Shown piece by piece: positions 7,628 through 15,886 of a stretch of 64,000 nucleotides of DNA (within the stretch, counting starts at the first letter, position 1; each line of letters begins with the position of its first letter). The position numbers and the translations under genes were made by a program. The stretch comes from Faucicola sp902506215 (GTDB taxonomy: Bacteria; Pseudomonadota; Gammaproteobacteria; Pseudomonadales; Moraxellaceae): contig CP069437.1 of NCBI GenBank assembly GCA_016888885.1, positions 1,426,001 through 1,490,000 on the forward strand, in the 5' to 3' direction. Under the pieces are notes generated by a model. It did not search any database. It was not told the DNA's origin and saw nothing but the letters and a program-made list of their open reading frames with translations.

Positions 7628-10042
7628 TTACATACGTAGCGTTGCGTGATACTGCTCATGTAGCGCAGCGATGACAGCTTCCATTTGCGCATTAATGCGC
7701 TCATCAGAAAGCGTGGCTTCGATGTCTTGCCACACCAGTGCAAAAGCAAGCGATTGTTGGTTTTCAGGTAAGTTGCTGCCGGAATACACATCAAATAACC
7801 ACACATCTTTTAATAGCTCGCCCCCGACTTGTTTGATAGTATCTCGCATGGATTGCATAGCAATCGACTTGTCTACCACCACAGCGATATCACGGCGTAC
7901 TTGTGGGAACTTACTTGGCGTCATGATGGTCAATACCTGTTGGTGCATGTCAATCACCATCTGTAAGTTTAGCTGCGCCACCCAAGTGGTCGGCAAATCC
8001 AAGGCTTTGGCAATCTGTGGGTGCAACTGACCCAACCAGCCAATCACCTTACCTTGATAGTGTACATCGGCACTTTGACCAGGGTGTAAAAACGGCTGCT
8101 CGCTACGTTGATAACGGATAGCAGACTGGGCAAACCGCGGAAAAACCGATTCGACGTCATTTTTTAGGTCGTAAAAATCCATCACACGATTGTCATGATG
8201 CTGCTCTGGATAGGTGCTGCCGACTGCCACCATCGCCAAAGTGTCAACTTGGTTTAAGCTTGCGATATCACTGCCATCAAAACGCAGACCCGTCTCAAAC
8301 AGACGCACGCGGTTTTGTTGACGGTTTAAGTTATATTGCACACAAGGCAACAAACTAGACAACAGGGTACGACGCATGACCGCTAAGTCACTTGAGATTG
8401 GATTGGCAAGCGCGAGTGGTGCAGCAAAATGCGCCCCATCAAACAAAGCTTCGACTTTGGCATCACTAAAACTAAAACTCACCGCTTCAAAATAACCTTG
8501 ATTGACCAAGTTCATTTTTAAGTCATGCAGATCATTTTGGCGTTTATTGTCAAACAAGTTACTGGTAAACGCCGGCAGTTTGTTGGCAATATTGTTATAG
8601 CCATAAATGCGGGCGATTTCTTCAATCAAATCTTCGGGCAAGGCGATATCAAAACGATGGCTTGGCGGTGTGGCAACCAGATTTTCGCCTTGTAACTCGG
8701 TGCTGATTTGTAGACTATTTAAAATCTCAATGGCTTTGTCAGTGGCAATATCCGCGCCTAACAATTTATTGATACTGACAATCGGTAGCGTCACTGGGGT
8801 ACGTTTTGGCAGTTCAGCGGTGTTTTCAACTAGCGTGATTTGACCGACCCTAACCTCACTTGAGCCATTGCCAAATGTCGCCAATAGATTGACGGCGCGG
8901 TCGAGTGCCAATTTTGGCAATTCAAAATCAACACCCCGCTCAAAACGCTGTGACGCATCGGTATGCAAGCCAAAACGGCGCGCTTTACCTGCAATCGCCA
9001 ACTGTTTGAAAAATGCACTCTCGATTACCACTCGGGTCGTGCTATCGGTCACTGCAGTGCGAAGTCCACCCATGATTCCCGCTAACGCAATAACCCCTTG
9101 TTCATCGGCAATCACCAGCTCATCGCCTTGTAAGGTAATGGTTTGCTCATTTAAAAGCTCAAGGGTTTCGCCTTGTTGGGCATGGCGCACGGTAATTGCG
9201 CCCACCAACTTATCGGCATCAAACGCATGCAGCGGCTGACCGAGCTCAAGTAATACATAATTAGTAACATCCACCAGTAAATTACGTGGTTTAACACCTG
9301 AGGCATTCAGGGCTTGTTTCATCCAATTAGGTGATGGCGTCGTGCCTGTCAGCCCACTGACCAGTTGCGCGTAATAACGTGGGCAGTCGGTGGTCTCTAC
9401 GCTAACCGCTTGGCTGTCGTTGTCGGTCACAGCTGCGGTGATATTGTCAAAGGGCAGTTGAAATGTTAAATCATTGAGCACGGCAAGCTCACGCGCGATA
9501 CCGCGCACACTAAAACAGTCGCCACGGTTTGGGGTGATTGAAATATCTAGCACATGATTGTCTAAGCCAAGATACGCTCGGATATCCATGCCAATCGGGG
9601 CGTCTTGTGGCAAAATTAACAAGCCATCAACACCATCATCACAGTCAATCTCGCTACCACCGCACAGCATACCGTGCGACTCTACGCCGCGCAGTTTGCC
9701 TTTTTTAATGTTAAAGGGTTCATCCCCTTGTGCAGGTGGCAGTTTGGCGCCCACCAGTGCCACAGGTACACGCACGCCAGCGGCGACATTGGGTGCACCG
9801 CAAACGATTTGTAGGGGTGCTTCGCTATGCTCACCGACATTCACTTTGGCAACGCGCAGTTTATCAGCATCGGGGTGTTGGGTGACGTCAATCACTTCAC
9901 CGACCACCACACCACTAAAGTCTTTGGCAACTTTATCCAAGCTATCAAGCTCTAAGCCTGCCATCGTCAGTTGTTCGCCAATTTGCTCAGCGCTTAAGTT
10001 TGGGTTTGCCCATTGGCGTAACCAGTTTTCGCTAATTTTCAT
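7628..10042 (-). CDS. pheT: Phenylalanine-tRNA ligase, beta subunit
   Basis: Beta chain of the cytoplasmic alpha2-beta2 enzyme that charges tRNA(Phe), 804 residues, the usual length. Visible regions are the N-terminal tRNA-binding (EMAP-like) domain, the B3/B4 editing domain (ITPNRGDCFSVRGIARELA, LVDVTNYVLLELGQPLHAFD) and the B5 domain (ERGVDFELP). The catalytic-like core and the C-terminal anticodon-binding domain (KFPQVRRDIAVVVD) follow. The start ATG is 9 bases after the pheS stop, so the two are cotranscribed. Confidence 0.97.
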   Translation of the reverse strand: MKISENWLRQWANPNLSAEQIGEQLTMAGLELDSLDKVAKDFSGVVVGEVIDVTQHPDADKLRVAKVNVGEHSEAPLQIVCGAPNVAAGVRVPVALVGAKLPPAQGDEPFNIKKGKLRGVESHGMLCGGSEIDCDDGVDGLLILPQDAPIGMDIRAYLGLDNHVLDISITPNRGDCFSVRGIARELAVLNDLTFQLPFDNITAAVTDNDSQAVSVETTDCPRYYAQLVSGLTGTTPSPNWMKQALNASGVKPRNLLVDVTNYVLLELGQPLHAFDADKLVGAITVRHAQQGETLELLNEQTITLQGDELVIADEQGVIALAGIMGGLRTAVTDSTTRVVIESAFFKQLAIAGKARRFGLHTDASQRFERGVDFELPKLALDRAVNLLATFGNGSSEVRVGQITLVENTAELPKRTPVTLPIVSINKLLGADIATDKAIEILNSLQISTELQGENLVATPPSHRFDIALPEDLIEEIARIYGYNNIANKLPAFTSNLFDNKRQNDLHDLKMNLVNQGYFEAVSFSFSDAKVEALFDGAHFAAPLALANPISSDLAVMRRTLLSSLLPCVQYNLNRQQNRVRLFETGLRFDGSDIASLNQVDTLAMVAVGSTYPEQHHDNRVMDFYDLKNDVESVFPRFAQSAIRYQRSEQPFLHPGQSADVHYQGKVIGWLGQLHPQIAKALDLPTTWVAQLNLQMVIDMHQQVLTIMTPSKFPQVRRDIAVVVDKSIAMQSMRDTIKQVGGELLKDVWLFDVYSGSNLPENQQSLAFALVWQDIEATLSDERINAQMEAVIAALHEQYHATLRM

Positions 10043-10051
10043 TGTTTTCCC

Positions 10052-11122
10052 CTAAGCAAACTGCTTTAAAAATCTGACATCATTTTGATAGAACAAGCGC
10101 AAATCATTCACCCCATAATACAGCATGGCAAAGCGCTCAATCCCCATCCCAAATGCAAAACCTTGGTATTTGGTCGGGTCAATACCGCTATCGGACAATA
10201 CCTTTGGATGCACCATACCGCAGCCCATCACTTCTAGCCACTTGCCCCCACCTGCATAAGTATCGGCAAGGATATCCACTTCCGCAGACGGCTCAGTAAA
10301 TGGAAAATACGACGGGCGAAAACGCACCGTGAGCTTGCGACCAAAAAACGCCTGCAAAAACTCATGAATCAAGCCTTTTAACTCAGCAAAATTGGTCGAT
10401 TCACTGACATACAAACCTTCAAGCTGATGAAACATCGGCGAGTGCGTTTGGTCGCTGTCGTTGCGATACACGCGTCCTGGACAGATGATACGAATCGGCA
10501 GGTTGCCTTTTTCCATGGTGCGAATTTGCACCGAACTGGTATGGGTACGTAACACATAATTGGCATTAAAATGCTGTTTTTCAAAATAAAAGGTATCGTG
10601 CATGGCGCGCGCTGGGTGATGGCTTGGAATATTTAGCGCTTCAAAGTTGTAGTAGTCGCTCTCAACTTCAGGGCCTGTTGCGACTTCAAAACCTGCTTGA
10701 CGGAAAAACCCTTGCATACGCTCAGCGGTCATGGTGACAGGGTGCAAATTACCCGCTTGTTGTCCACGTGCAGGCAGGGTGATGTCAATGGATTCACTGG
10801 CAAGCTTGGCAGCCAAAGCTTTGGCATCTAAATCGCTTTGCACTTGTTGTAGGCTGTCATTGATTTGGGTACGTACTTGATGCAGCATACCGCCGATGGT
10901 CTTTTTGCCGTCGGCGTCGAGTCCGCCAAGTTGTTTCGACCATGTAGTAAGGTGGCTTTTTTTGCCGGTTAAAGTCACGCGGATGTTTTGTAGGTCTTGG
11001 GGGCTTTGTGCAGTGCTGATTAAGGCTTTGGCATCTTGAACAAATTGGGTGAATTGGTCTTGGGTGATATCGGTTAAATTTTCAGAATATTGGATAAGTT
11101 TGTCAGTCGTTATTTCTGTCAT
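10052..11122 (-). CDS. pheS: Phenylalanine-tRNA ligase, alpha subunit
   Basis: Catalytic alpha chain, about 356 residues from ATG 11122. An in-frame TTG at 11146 would add eight residues and is less likely. An N-terminal coiled-coil tRNA-binding region leads to class II synthetase motifs: motif 2 in CPGRVYRNDSDQTHSPMFHQ and motif 3 in GFAFGMGIERFAMLYYGV. The phenylalanine-binding loop region MGCGMVHPKVL is intact. A strong terminator separates it from rplT, so pheST may have its own promoter. Confidence 0.97.
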   Translation of the reverse strand: MTEITTDKLIQYSENLTDITQDQFTQFVQDAKALISTAQSPQDLQNIRVTLTGKKSHLTTWSKQLGGLDADGKKTIGGMLHQVRTQINDSLQQVQSDLDAKALAAKLASESIDITLPARGQQAGNLHPVTMTAERMQGFFRQAGFEVATGPEVESDYYNFEALNIPSHHPARAMHDTFYFEKQHFNANYVLRTHTSSVQIRTMEKGNLPIRIICPGRVYRNDSDQTHSPMFHQLEGLYVSESTNFAELKGLIHEFLQAFFGRKLTVRFRPSYFPFTEPSAEVDILADTYAGGGKWLEVMGCGMVHPKVLSDSGIDPTKYQGFAFGMGIERFAMLYYGVNDLRLFYQNDVRFLKQFA

Positions 11123-11179
11123 GAGCGTTGCAATCTTGGTTATCAATAGTGATAGGCATTTTAACTAAAATATGGCGAT

Positions 11180-11215
11180 AAAAAAAGCCATTAAGCTTGC
11201 ACTTAATGGCTTTTT
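11180..11215 (-). terminator. Strong terminator between rplT and pheS
   Basis: A 14-bp perfect stem (AAAAAGCCATTAAG / CTTAATGGCTTTTT) with a 6-base loop. The minus-strand transcript ends in seven U. It lies 21 bases after the rplT stop. No phenylalanine-rich leader peptide like pheM is visible, so it looks like a plain operon terminator, not a classical pheST attenuator. Confidence 0.85.
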
Positions 11216-11236
11216 GAAAAATTGCTTTAAAACAAA

Positions 11237-11596
11237 TTAAGCAGCCAGTGCTTGTTTTGCTTTTTCTGCCAATGCCGTAAAACCTTGCGCATCATGCATA
11301 GCGATGTCTGCTAATACACGGCGGTCGATTTCGATGCTGGCTTTTTTCAGACCGTTAATCATACGGCTGTAGCTTAAGCCATTTAAGCGCGCACCCGCGT
11401 TGATACGTGCAATCCATAAACGACGGAATGAACGTTTTTTGTTACGACGGTCACGATACGCATATTGACCAGCTTTGGTAACTGCTTGTACAGCAACACG
11501 GAAAACACGAGAACGCGCACCGTAATAACCTTTTGCACGAGCCAATACTTTTTTATGACGGCGATTTGCCTGTACACCACGTTTTACACGAGCCAT
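11237..11596 (-). CDS. rplT: 50S ribosomal protein L20
   Basis: 119-residue basic protein of the large ribosomal subunit that binds 23S rRNA early in assembly. The family sequence is plain: MARVKRGVQANRRHKKVL at the start, ARSRVFRVAVQAV and LWIARINAGAR in the middle. In many bacteria L20 also represses its own operon by binding the leader mRNA. It is 65 bases downstream of rpmI on the same strand. Confidence 0.98.
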   Translation of the reverse strand: MARVKRGVQANRRHKKVLARAKGYYGARSRVFRVAVQAVTKAGQYAYRDRRNKKRSFRRLWIARINAGARLNGLSYSRMINGLKKASIEIDRRVLADIAMHDAQGFTALAEKAKQALAA

Positions 11597-11661
11597 AATT
11601 TACTCCTAAAGTTTTGTAATATCAGTTGATTGAATACCTGTGAACTTATGTTTATCATAAA

Positions 11662-11853
11662 TTATAGGTAAGGACACATACGGTAAACACGTTTCTCATC
11701 AGACACGTGTACCAATTTGCATCCACGTAATTGACGGATACGCTTAGGAGATTTTTTGGTCAAAATGTGGCGTTTGAATGCTTGTTTGCGTTTGATACCG
11801 TTACCAGTTTTTTTAAAACGCTTGGCAGCACCACGGCGAGTTTTTAATTTCAT
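11662..11853 (-). CDS. rpmI: 50S ribosomal protein L35
   Basis: 63-residue basic ribosomal protein with the family pattern MKLKTRRGAAKRFKKTGNG and RHILTKKSPKRIRQLRG. It is the first gene of the rpmI-rplT unit. In many gammaproteobacteria infC lies just upstream, but here no infC is found in the ~480 bases before rpmI or anywhere in the window. Confidence 0.97.
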   Translation of the reverse strand: MKLKTRRGAAKRFKKTGNGIKRKQAFKRHILTKKSPKRIRQLRGCKLVHVSDEKRVYRMCPYL

Positions 11854-12335
11854 GATAGCCTCTTGTTCGTTTTTGACAGAGATTAAACATCTTTATCAAG
11901 TGAAGTTAACCTGTTTGTCAAAAAATCCTCATCACACTGGATTTTTTGCCTTGAGGTGGGAGGCGATATTTTATCAAAAATCATTGGTGAATGCACGCTA
12001 TTGTTAAAACTAATTTTTTCTTTGACATCCATTGTATTTATGCTACTTTAACATTTTTTACCATAATACATTTTTATTCAGTCATTTTTTATAGGATTTT
12101 AAAAAAATCTATGATATCAATTATTTAACATAAATGACTTAACAAACCTATCGCGAGATTACATTAATTAAGTTAACAACTTAGTTTATAAAAACTGCGG
12201 TTAAATTGGCTAAAAGTGATAAGCAAGCCCTATTTTGGACACAGTTTGCGTTAGTTTATTTAACCTTGAGGTATTTATCGTTCGCAGGCTTTGGTAAAGT
12301 TTAACGTGTAATGCTATTTCATCTTCATCAACATC
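11854..12335. other. Gene-free leader region between rpmI and the thioesterase gene
   Basis: AT-rich 482-base region between divergent genes. On the minus strand it holds the rpmI leader with a terminator-like hairpin. I see no infC and no other coding stretch. It must also hold the plus-strand promoter of the next gene. Confidence 0.6.
11919..11948 (-). promoter_or_regulatory. Terminator-like hairpin in the rpmI leader (candidate attenuator)
   Basis: A perfect 10-bp stem, CAAAAAATCC / GGATTTTTTG, with a 10-base loop. On the minus strand the transcript ends in a run of six U. It lies 66 bases upstream of the rpmI start, and no minus-strand gene precedes it. It therefore sits in the rpmI-rplT leader and may be a regulatory terminator, for instance one controlled by L20. 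The stem is AT-rich, which weakens the case. Confidence 0.45.
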
Positions 12336-12794
12336 ATGAGGTTACAATTCTTGTCAACGTTAAGCACAAATATTGAAGTTGCCCATTTCGTGTTTGAGAC
12401 CGTCATGCGCGTGCGCAATACCGAAATTGGATTAGGACAACATTTAACGGTTGAAAATTTGGTAGCATTGCTTACCGAAGCCCGTTTTCGTTTTTTATAT
12501 TCAAAAAGCATTAAGGAGGTTAATGCTGAGTACCAAGGCTTGGTCATTAATCATATCGAGACCCAAATCTTTGATCGGGTACGAGCGCGTGAAGAACTGT
12601 TATTTGAAGTCGGTGTGCAGCATTTAACCGATTTGGGTGGTGATTTTGTGTTCAAAGTCTCGCGGATGTTTGATGGGTCATTGGTGGCGTATGCCAAAAT
12701 GGGCTTTGTGGCGTATGACTATCGTCAAAGCCAAGAAATCGCGTTATCAGCTACCACCAAAGAAGCCTTAGATGTGAAACCCTTTGAGATTTAG
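12336..12794 (+). CDS. Thioesterase-like (hotdog fold) protein
   Basis: 152-residue protein resembling the 4HBT acyl-CoA thioesterase superfamily. It has an N-terminal beta strand (FVFETVMRVRNTEIG), a helix with a conserved-looking LVALLTEARFRFLY and strands such as ELLFEVGVQHLTD, FVFKVSRM and AKMGFVAYDY. Substrate is unknown. The classical catalytic Asp/Glu positions cannot be assigned with confidence by eye. It stands alone between the ribosomal operon and hisIE. The ATG 12336 start has no strong ribosome site. Confidence 0.65.
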   Translation: MRLQFLSTLSTNIEVAHFVFETVMRVRNTEIGLGQHLTVENLVALLTEARFRFLYSKSIKEVNAEYQGLVINHIETQIFDRVRAREELLFEVGVQHLTDLGGDFVFKVSRMFDGSLVAYAKMGFVAYDYRQSQEIALSATTKEALDVKPFEI

Positions 12795-12816
12795 GGCTTG
12801 ATGAATTATGATAAAT

Positions 12817-12846
12817 GCCCGCATCGTTTGATGGGTGCTTTTTTTT
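12817..12846 (+). terminator. Possible imperfect terminator after the thioesterase gene
   Basis: GCCCGCATC pairs with GATGGGTGC with two mismatches around a 4-base loop, followed by eight T. It lies 23 bases after the stop codon. Confidence 0.45.
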
Positions 12847-12882
12847 GGTTAGGGCTTGCATAGTATGATACAGGGCGTGAAT

Positions 12883-13758
12883 ATGGATTGGCTAGATACA
12901 CTAAAATTTGATGACAATGGGCTTATTCCTGCAGTCGCTCAAGATTTTCATACAGGGCGCATTTTGATGATGGCATGGATGAATCGCGAGTCATTACGTC
13001 TGACTGCCGAAAAAATGCAAGCAGTGTATTGGTCACGCTCTCGCGGTAAATTATGGCACAAAGGCGAAAGCTCTGGGCATTTTCAGCAAGTCCATGAAAT
13101 CCGCCTAGACTGCGATGCTGATGTGATTGTGTTGTCAGTCACCCAAGTGGGGGGGATTGCTTGCCATACGGGTCGGCAGTCTTGTTTTTATCGTCTGCTT
13201 GCTGATGACCACGGACAGCTACAATGGCAAATCACTGATGCGGTCATCAAAGACCCTGATACGATTTATGGTGACAACGCCAAACCGACTCATGAACACT
13301 CGCCGCTTGCAAGCCATAAGATACAAACAAGCCATACGATACAAACAAGCCATACGATACAAACAAGCAATGCGATACAATCCCCTACGACGTCAGCGGA
13401 TATTTTAACCGCGTTAGATGAAGTATTGATTGGGCGTAAAAATGCCAATCCTGATAGCTCATACGTGGCAAGCTTATACCATAAAGGTATCAACAAAATC
13501 TTAGAAAAAGTCGGTGAAGAAACCACCGAAGCCATTATCGCTGCCAAAGATATCAACATTGCCAACGATACCCCCTATGAGGCGGTCGCCGATGATACCG
13601 CAGTGAAAGATTTGGTGTATGAAATTGCTGATGTTTGGTTTCATACAATGGTCACATTAGCATGGTTTAATATACCGTCTTGGGCTGTCACCAATGAATT
13701 GGCAAGACGTTTTGGCTTATCAGGTATCGACGAAAAAGCCGCACGTCAAATCCCTTAA
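12883..13758 (+). CDS. hisI: Bifunctional PR-AMP cyclohydrolase / PR-ATP pyrophosphohydrolase
   Basis: Fused HisI-HisE enzyme of histidine synthesis, about 291 residues from ATG 12883 (GGGCGTGAAT upstream). The HisI domain (about 1-115) has ILMMAWMNRESL, YWSRSRGKLWHKGE and the zinc-site DCDADV and CHTGRQSCFY. The HisE domain (about 175-290) has KILEKVGEETTEAIIAAK and the EIADVWFH acidic helix. The linker is unusually long and contains four 18-base tandem repeats. The fusion is about 85 residues longer than E. coli HisIE (203). It carries out steps two and three of the pathway; no other his genes are in the window. Confidence 0.95.
   Translation: MDWLDTLKFDDNGLIPAVAQDFHTGRILMMAWMNRESLRLTAEKMQAVYWSRSRGKLWHKGESSGHFQQVHEIRLDCDADVIVLSVTQVGGIACHTGRQSCFYRLLADDHGQLQWQITDAVIKDPDTIYGDNAKPTHEHSPLASHKIQTSHTIQTSHTIQTSNAIQSPTTSADILTALDEVLIGRKNANPDSSYVASLYHKGINKILEKVGEETTEAIIAAKDINIANDTPYEAVADDTAVKDLVYEIADVWFHTMVTLAWFNIPSWAVTNELARRFGLSGIDEKAARQIP
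13312..13383 (+). repeat. Four 18-bp tandem repeats inside hisIE
   Basis: Four in-frame copies of an 18-base unit (consensus AGCCATACGATACAAACA), the middle two identical and the outer two diverged. They encode S-H-T-I-Q-T-like hexapeptides in the linker between the two enzyme domains. The copy number could vary between strains by slippage. Confidence 0.9.
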
Positions 13759-13960
13759 GTAATAGCCCTTAAGTGAGCGCCCTTAAGTAAACGCCACTAA
13801 ACAGTCGATAATTCCTGAGTGTTGCTGGCTAAAAGTGCAAAAAATTCGCCGTGTTTCACACAGTTTTTTGCACAGTTATGTCAACGCAATGGTTATGTGT
13901 TACACTGCAAATTCATATTGTCCTCACCCCTATTGTCAAGGTTAATCAAAGGATATTCTC

Positions 13961-14191
13961 ATGGGTAGTTTCTCAATCACACATTGGTTAATTCTACTAG
14001 TTGTTGTTGTGGTCATTTTTGGCACTTCAAAACTGAAAAATGCCGGTAAAGATTTGGGTGGTGCCGTTAAAGGCTTTAAAGATGCGGTCAAAGATGAAAA
14101 CGAACAGCATCTGAACAAAAACCGTGTCCTTGAACACGAAAAAGCTGAGCTCAATACCACGCAGACCCAACAAGATAAACATAACGTTTAA
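13961..14191 (+). CDS. tatA: Twin-arginine translocase subunit TatA
   Basis: 76-residue inner-membrane protein that forms the pore for folded, cofactor-loaded proteins. It has an N-terminal transmembrane helix (WLILLVVVVVIFG), the FG hinge, and an amphipathic helix (KLKNAGKDLGGAVKGFKDAVK), then a charged tail. First gene of tatABC, with ribosome site AAAGGA upstream. Confidence 0.96.
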   Translation: MGSFSITHWLILLVVVVVIFGTSKLKNAGKDLGGAVKGFKDAVKDENEQHLNKNRVLEHEKAELNTTQTQQDKHNV

Positions 14192-14244
14192 ACCCTAGTC
14201 GTTACTTTTTCTTTGGTTTTTAATCCCTAGCTACCACGGTTGTT

Positions 14245-14967
14245 ATGTTTGATATAGGTTTCTCCGAACTACTGTTATTTGGGGCGATTGCACTGATTGT
14301 GCTGGGCCCTGAAAAACTCCCCCAAGCGGCGCGTACTGCAGGTCAGTGGTATGCCAAATTCCGCCGTACGGTTGCAACACTGCAATCAGAAATTGAAGCT
14401 GAGCTTGACCTTGCCGAAACGCGCAAGCAAATGCAGCTTGAGCTGGAAAAAATCCGCCAAGCTGAAGTTGATATGAAGCGTGAGATGGAAGCCCTTCGCA
14501 GCAGTGTGAGCGAATTACAGCAACATGGCAAGGTGCCTTCTATGCAAGCTCACAATACCCAGTCGGCTGATACAACCCCTAGTCTTGGTCATGATACTAA
14601 CGCAGTTAGCCTACCCACTGAACCACCCAGTCATGAACCTTCCAATCATAAGCCACCTAGTCATTTAGTTGAGCCAACAAATGATAGCACCGCGCTTTTA
14701 CTAGACAAGCCATCTGACGAGTCTTATCTGACAGAAACCAAAGCAGACGATTATTTGCTGAGTCTAGAGGCTGATGTTGAAGCCGATGAAGTGGCTAAAG
14801 ACTTACATGAAGCCCTATTTGCTGCCACTGAGCCAATGTATTATCGTTGGTTTTTGCTCAGTGATTATGACCGGGTCAGACGTCTTCCCAATCCGCCGTT
14901 TCTACCCAATTATCAAGCCGATCCTCTACTGCACCAATTGCCAAGTTTGGGTGGAGTTGCCCAGTGA
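14245..14967 (+). CDS. tatB: Twin-arginine translocase subunit TatB, long form
   Basis: Substrate-receptor partner of TatC. The N-terminus is typical (MFDIGFSELLLFGAIALIV, GPEKLP), followed by an amphipathic helix and a long charged coiled-coil (about 50-95). At 240 residues it is longer than E. coli TatB (171). The extra part is a Pro/His/Ser/Asp-rich tail ending in an aromatic segment (MYYRWFLLSDYDRVRR). The stop codon overlaps the tatC start by 4 bases, implying translational coupling. Confidence 0.94.
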   Translation: MFDIGFSELLLFGAIALIVLGPEKLPQAARTAGQWYAKFRRTVATLQSEIEAELDLAETRKQMQLELEKIRQAEVDMKREMEALRSSVSELQQHGKVPSMQAHNTQSADTTPSLGHDTNAVSLPTEPPSHEPSNHKPPSHLVEPTNDSTALLLDKPSDESYLTETKADDYLLSLEADVEADEVAKDLHEALFAATEPMYYRWFLLSDYDRVRRLPNPPFLPNYQADPLLHQLPSLGGVAQ

Positions 14968-15809
14968 TTAAACTTATCAAAACCAAAAAAACGCCTGAAC
15001 AATTAGCCATTGAACAAGCTAAAAATGATAAACCATCGCAAGACAACACTTTGGTAGATATGCCCATCACTGAGCATTTGATTGAACTGCGCCGTCATTT
15101 GATTCACGGTTTTGCCGCGGTTTTGGTGATTTTTTTGGCATTGGCGGGCTTTTCGCGAGAAATCTACGATATTTTTTCCGCCCCGTTAACGGCGTTGCTG
15201 CCAGTCAATTCTTCTATGATTGCAACCGATATCACCTCGTCATTTTTGGCACCGATTAAATTGACGCTGTATCTGGCTGTTATCTTGGCGATGCCGTATA
15301 TTTTGTACCAAATTTGGTCGTTTATCGCACCAGGGCTATATAAGCATGAAAAACGTATCGCCCTACCTGTGCTATTGTCATCGGTGATATTGTTTTATCT
15401 GGGGATTGCGTTTGCCTATTATGTCGTGCTCAAAAGCGTGCTAGCTTTTTTTATCAAATTCTCCCCCGACAATGTGCTACCAATGACCGATATCGAAAGC
15501 TATCTAAATTTTGTACTCAAGCTGTTTTTGGTGTTTGGGGCAACCTTTGAGATTCCGGTGTTGACGCTGCTACTGGTGCTGGCTAGGGTGGTGACAGTGG
15601 ATAGCTTGGCGCAAAAACGGCGTTACATCATTGTCGGTTGTTTTGGTATTGCTGCGATTGTCACCCCACCTGATGGCTTATCGATGGTGATGCTGGCTAT
15701 CCCGATGTGGCTGTTGTTTGAGTTGGGACTGGTGATGGCGCGTTTGCTCATCAAAGAAAAACAGCTGATTCGCCAAGACCAACAAGCCGCACAAGATGCA
15801 TCATCTTAA
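14964..15809 (+). CDS. tatC: Twin-arginine translocase subunit TatC
   Basis: 281-residue multi-spanning inner-membrane core of the Tat receptor. A GTG start overlaps the tatB stop. Conserved elements are MPITEHLIELRRHLI near residue 31, the first periplasmic loop after SAPLTALLP, and FIAPGLYKHEKR. The FGATFEIPVLTLLLV motif and an IVTPPDGLSMVMLAIP helix follow. A basic N-terminal extension of ~25 residues precedes the core. Confidence 0.96.
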   Translation: MIKLIKTKKTPEQLAIEQAKNDKPSQDNTLVDMPITEHLIELRRHLIHGFAAVLVIFLALAGFSREIYDIFSAPLTALLPVNSSMIATDITSSFLAPIKLTLYLAVILAMPYILYQIWSFIAPGLYKHEKRIALPVLLSSVILFYLGIAFAYYVVLKSVLAFFIKFSPDNVLPMTDIESYLNFVLKLFLVFGATFEIPVLTLLLVLARVVTVDSLAQKRRYIIVGCFGIAAIVTPPDGLSMVMLAIPMWLLFELGLVMARLLIKEKQLIRQDQQAAQDASS

Positions 15810-15886
15810 TCAGCAAACGTGTATAAGTTCAGCAAAAACTGCCAAATTTTGCTAAAATAGCCTACTTTTCTTTTAGCAAATCGCGT

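Noticed and set aside
11123..11236. pheM-like attenuator before pheS
   Set aside because: No phenylalanine-rich leader peptide can be read; the hairpin looks like a simple terminator after rplT.
13312..13383. CRISPR-like short repeats
   Set aside because: The units are contiguous with no spacers, and are in frame inside hisIE.
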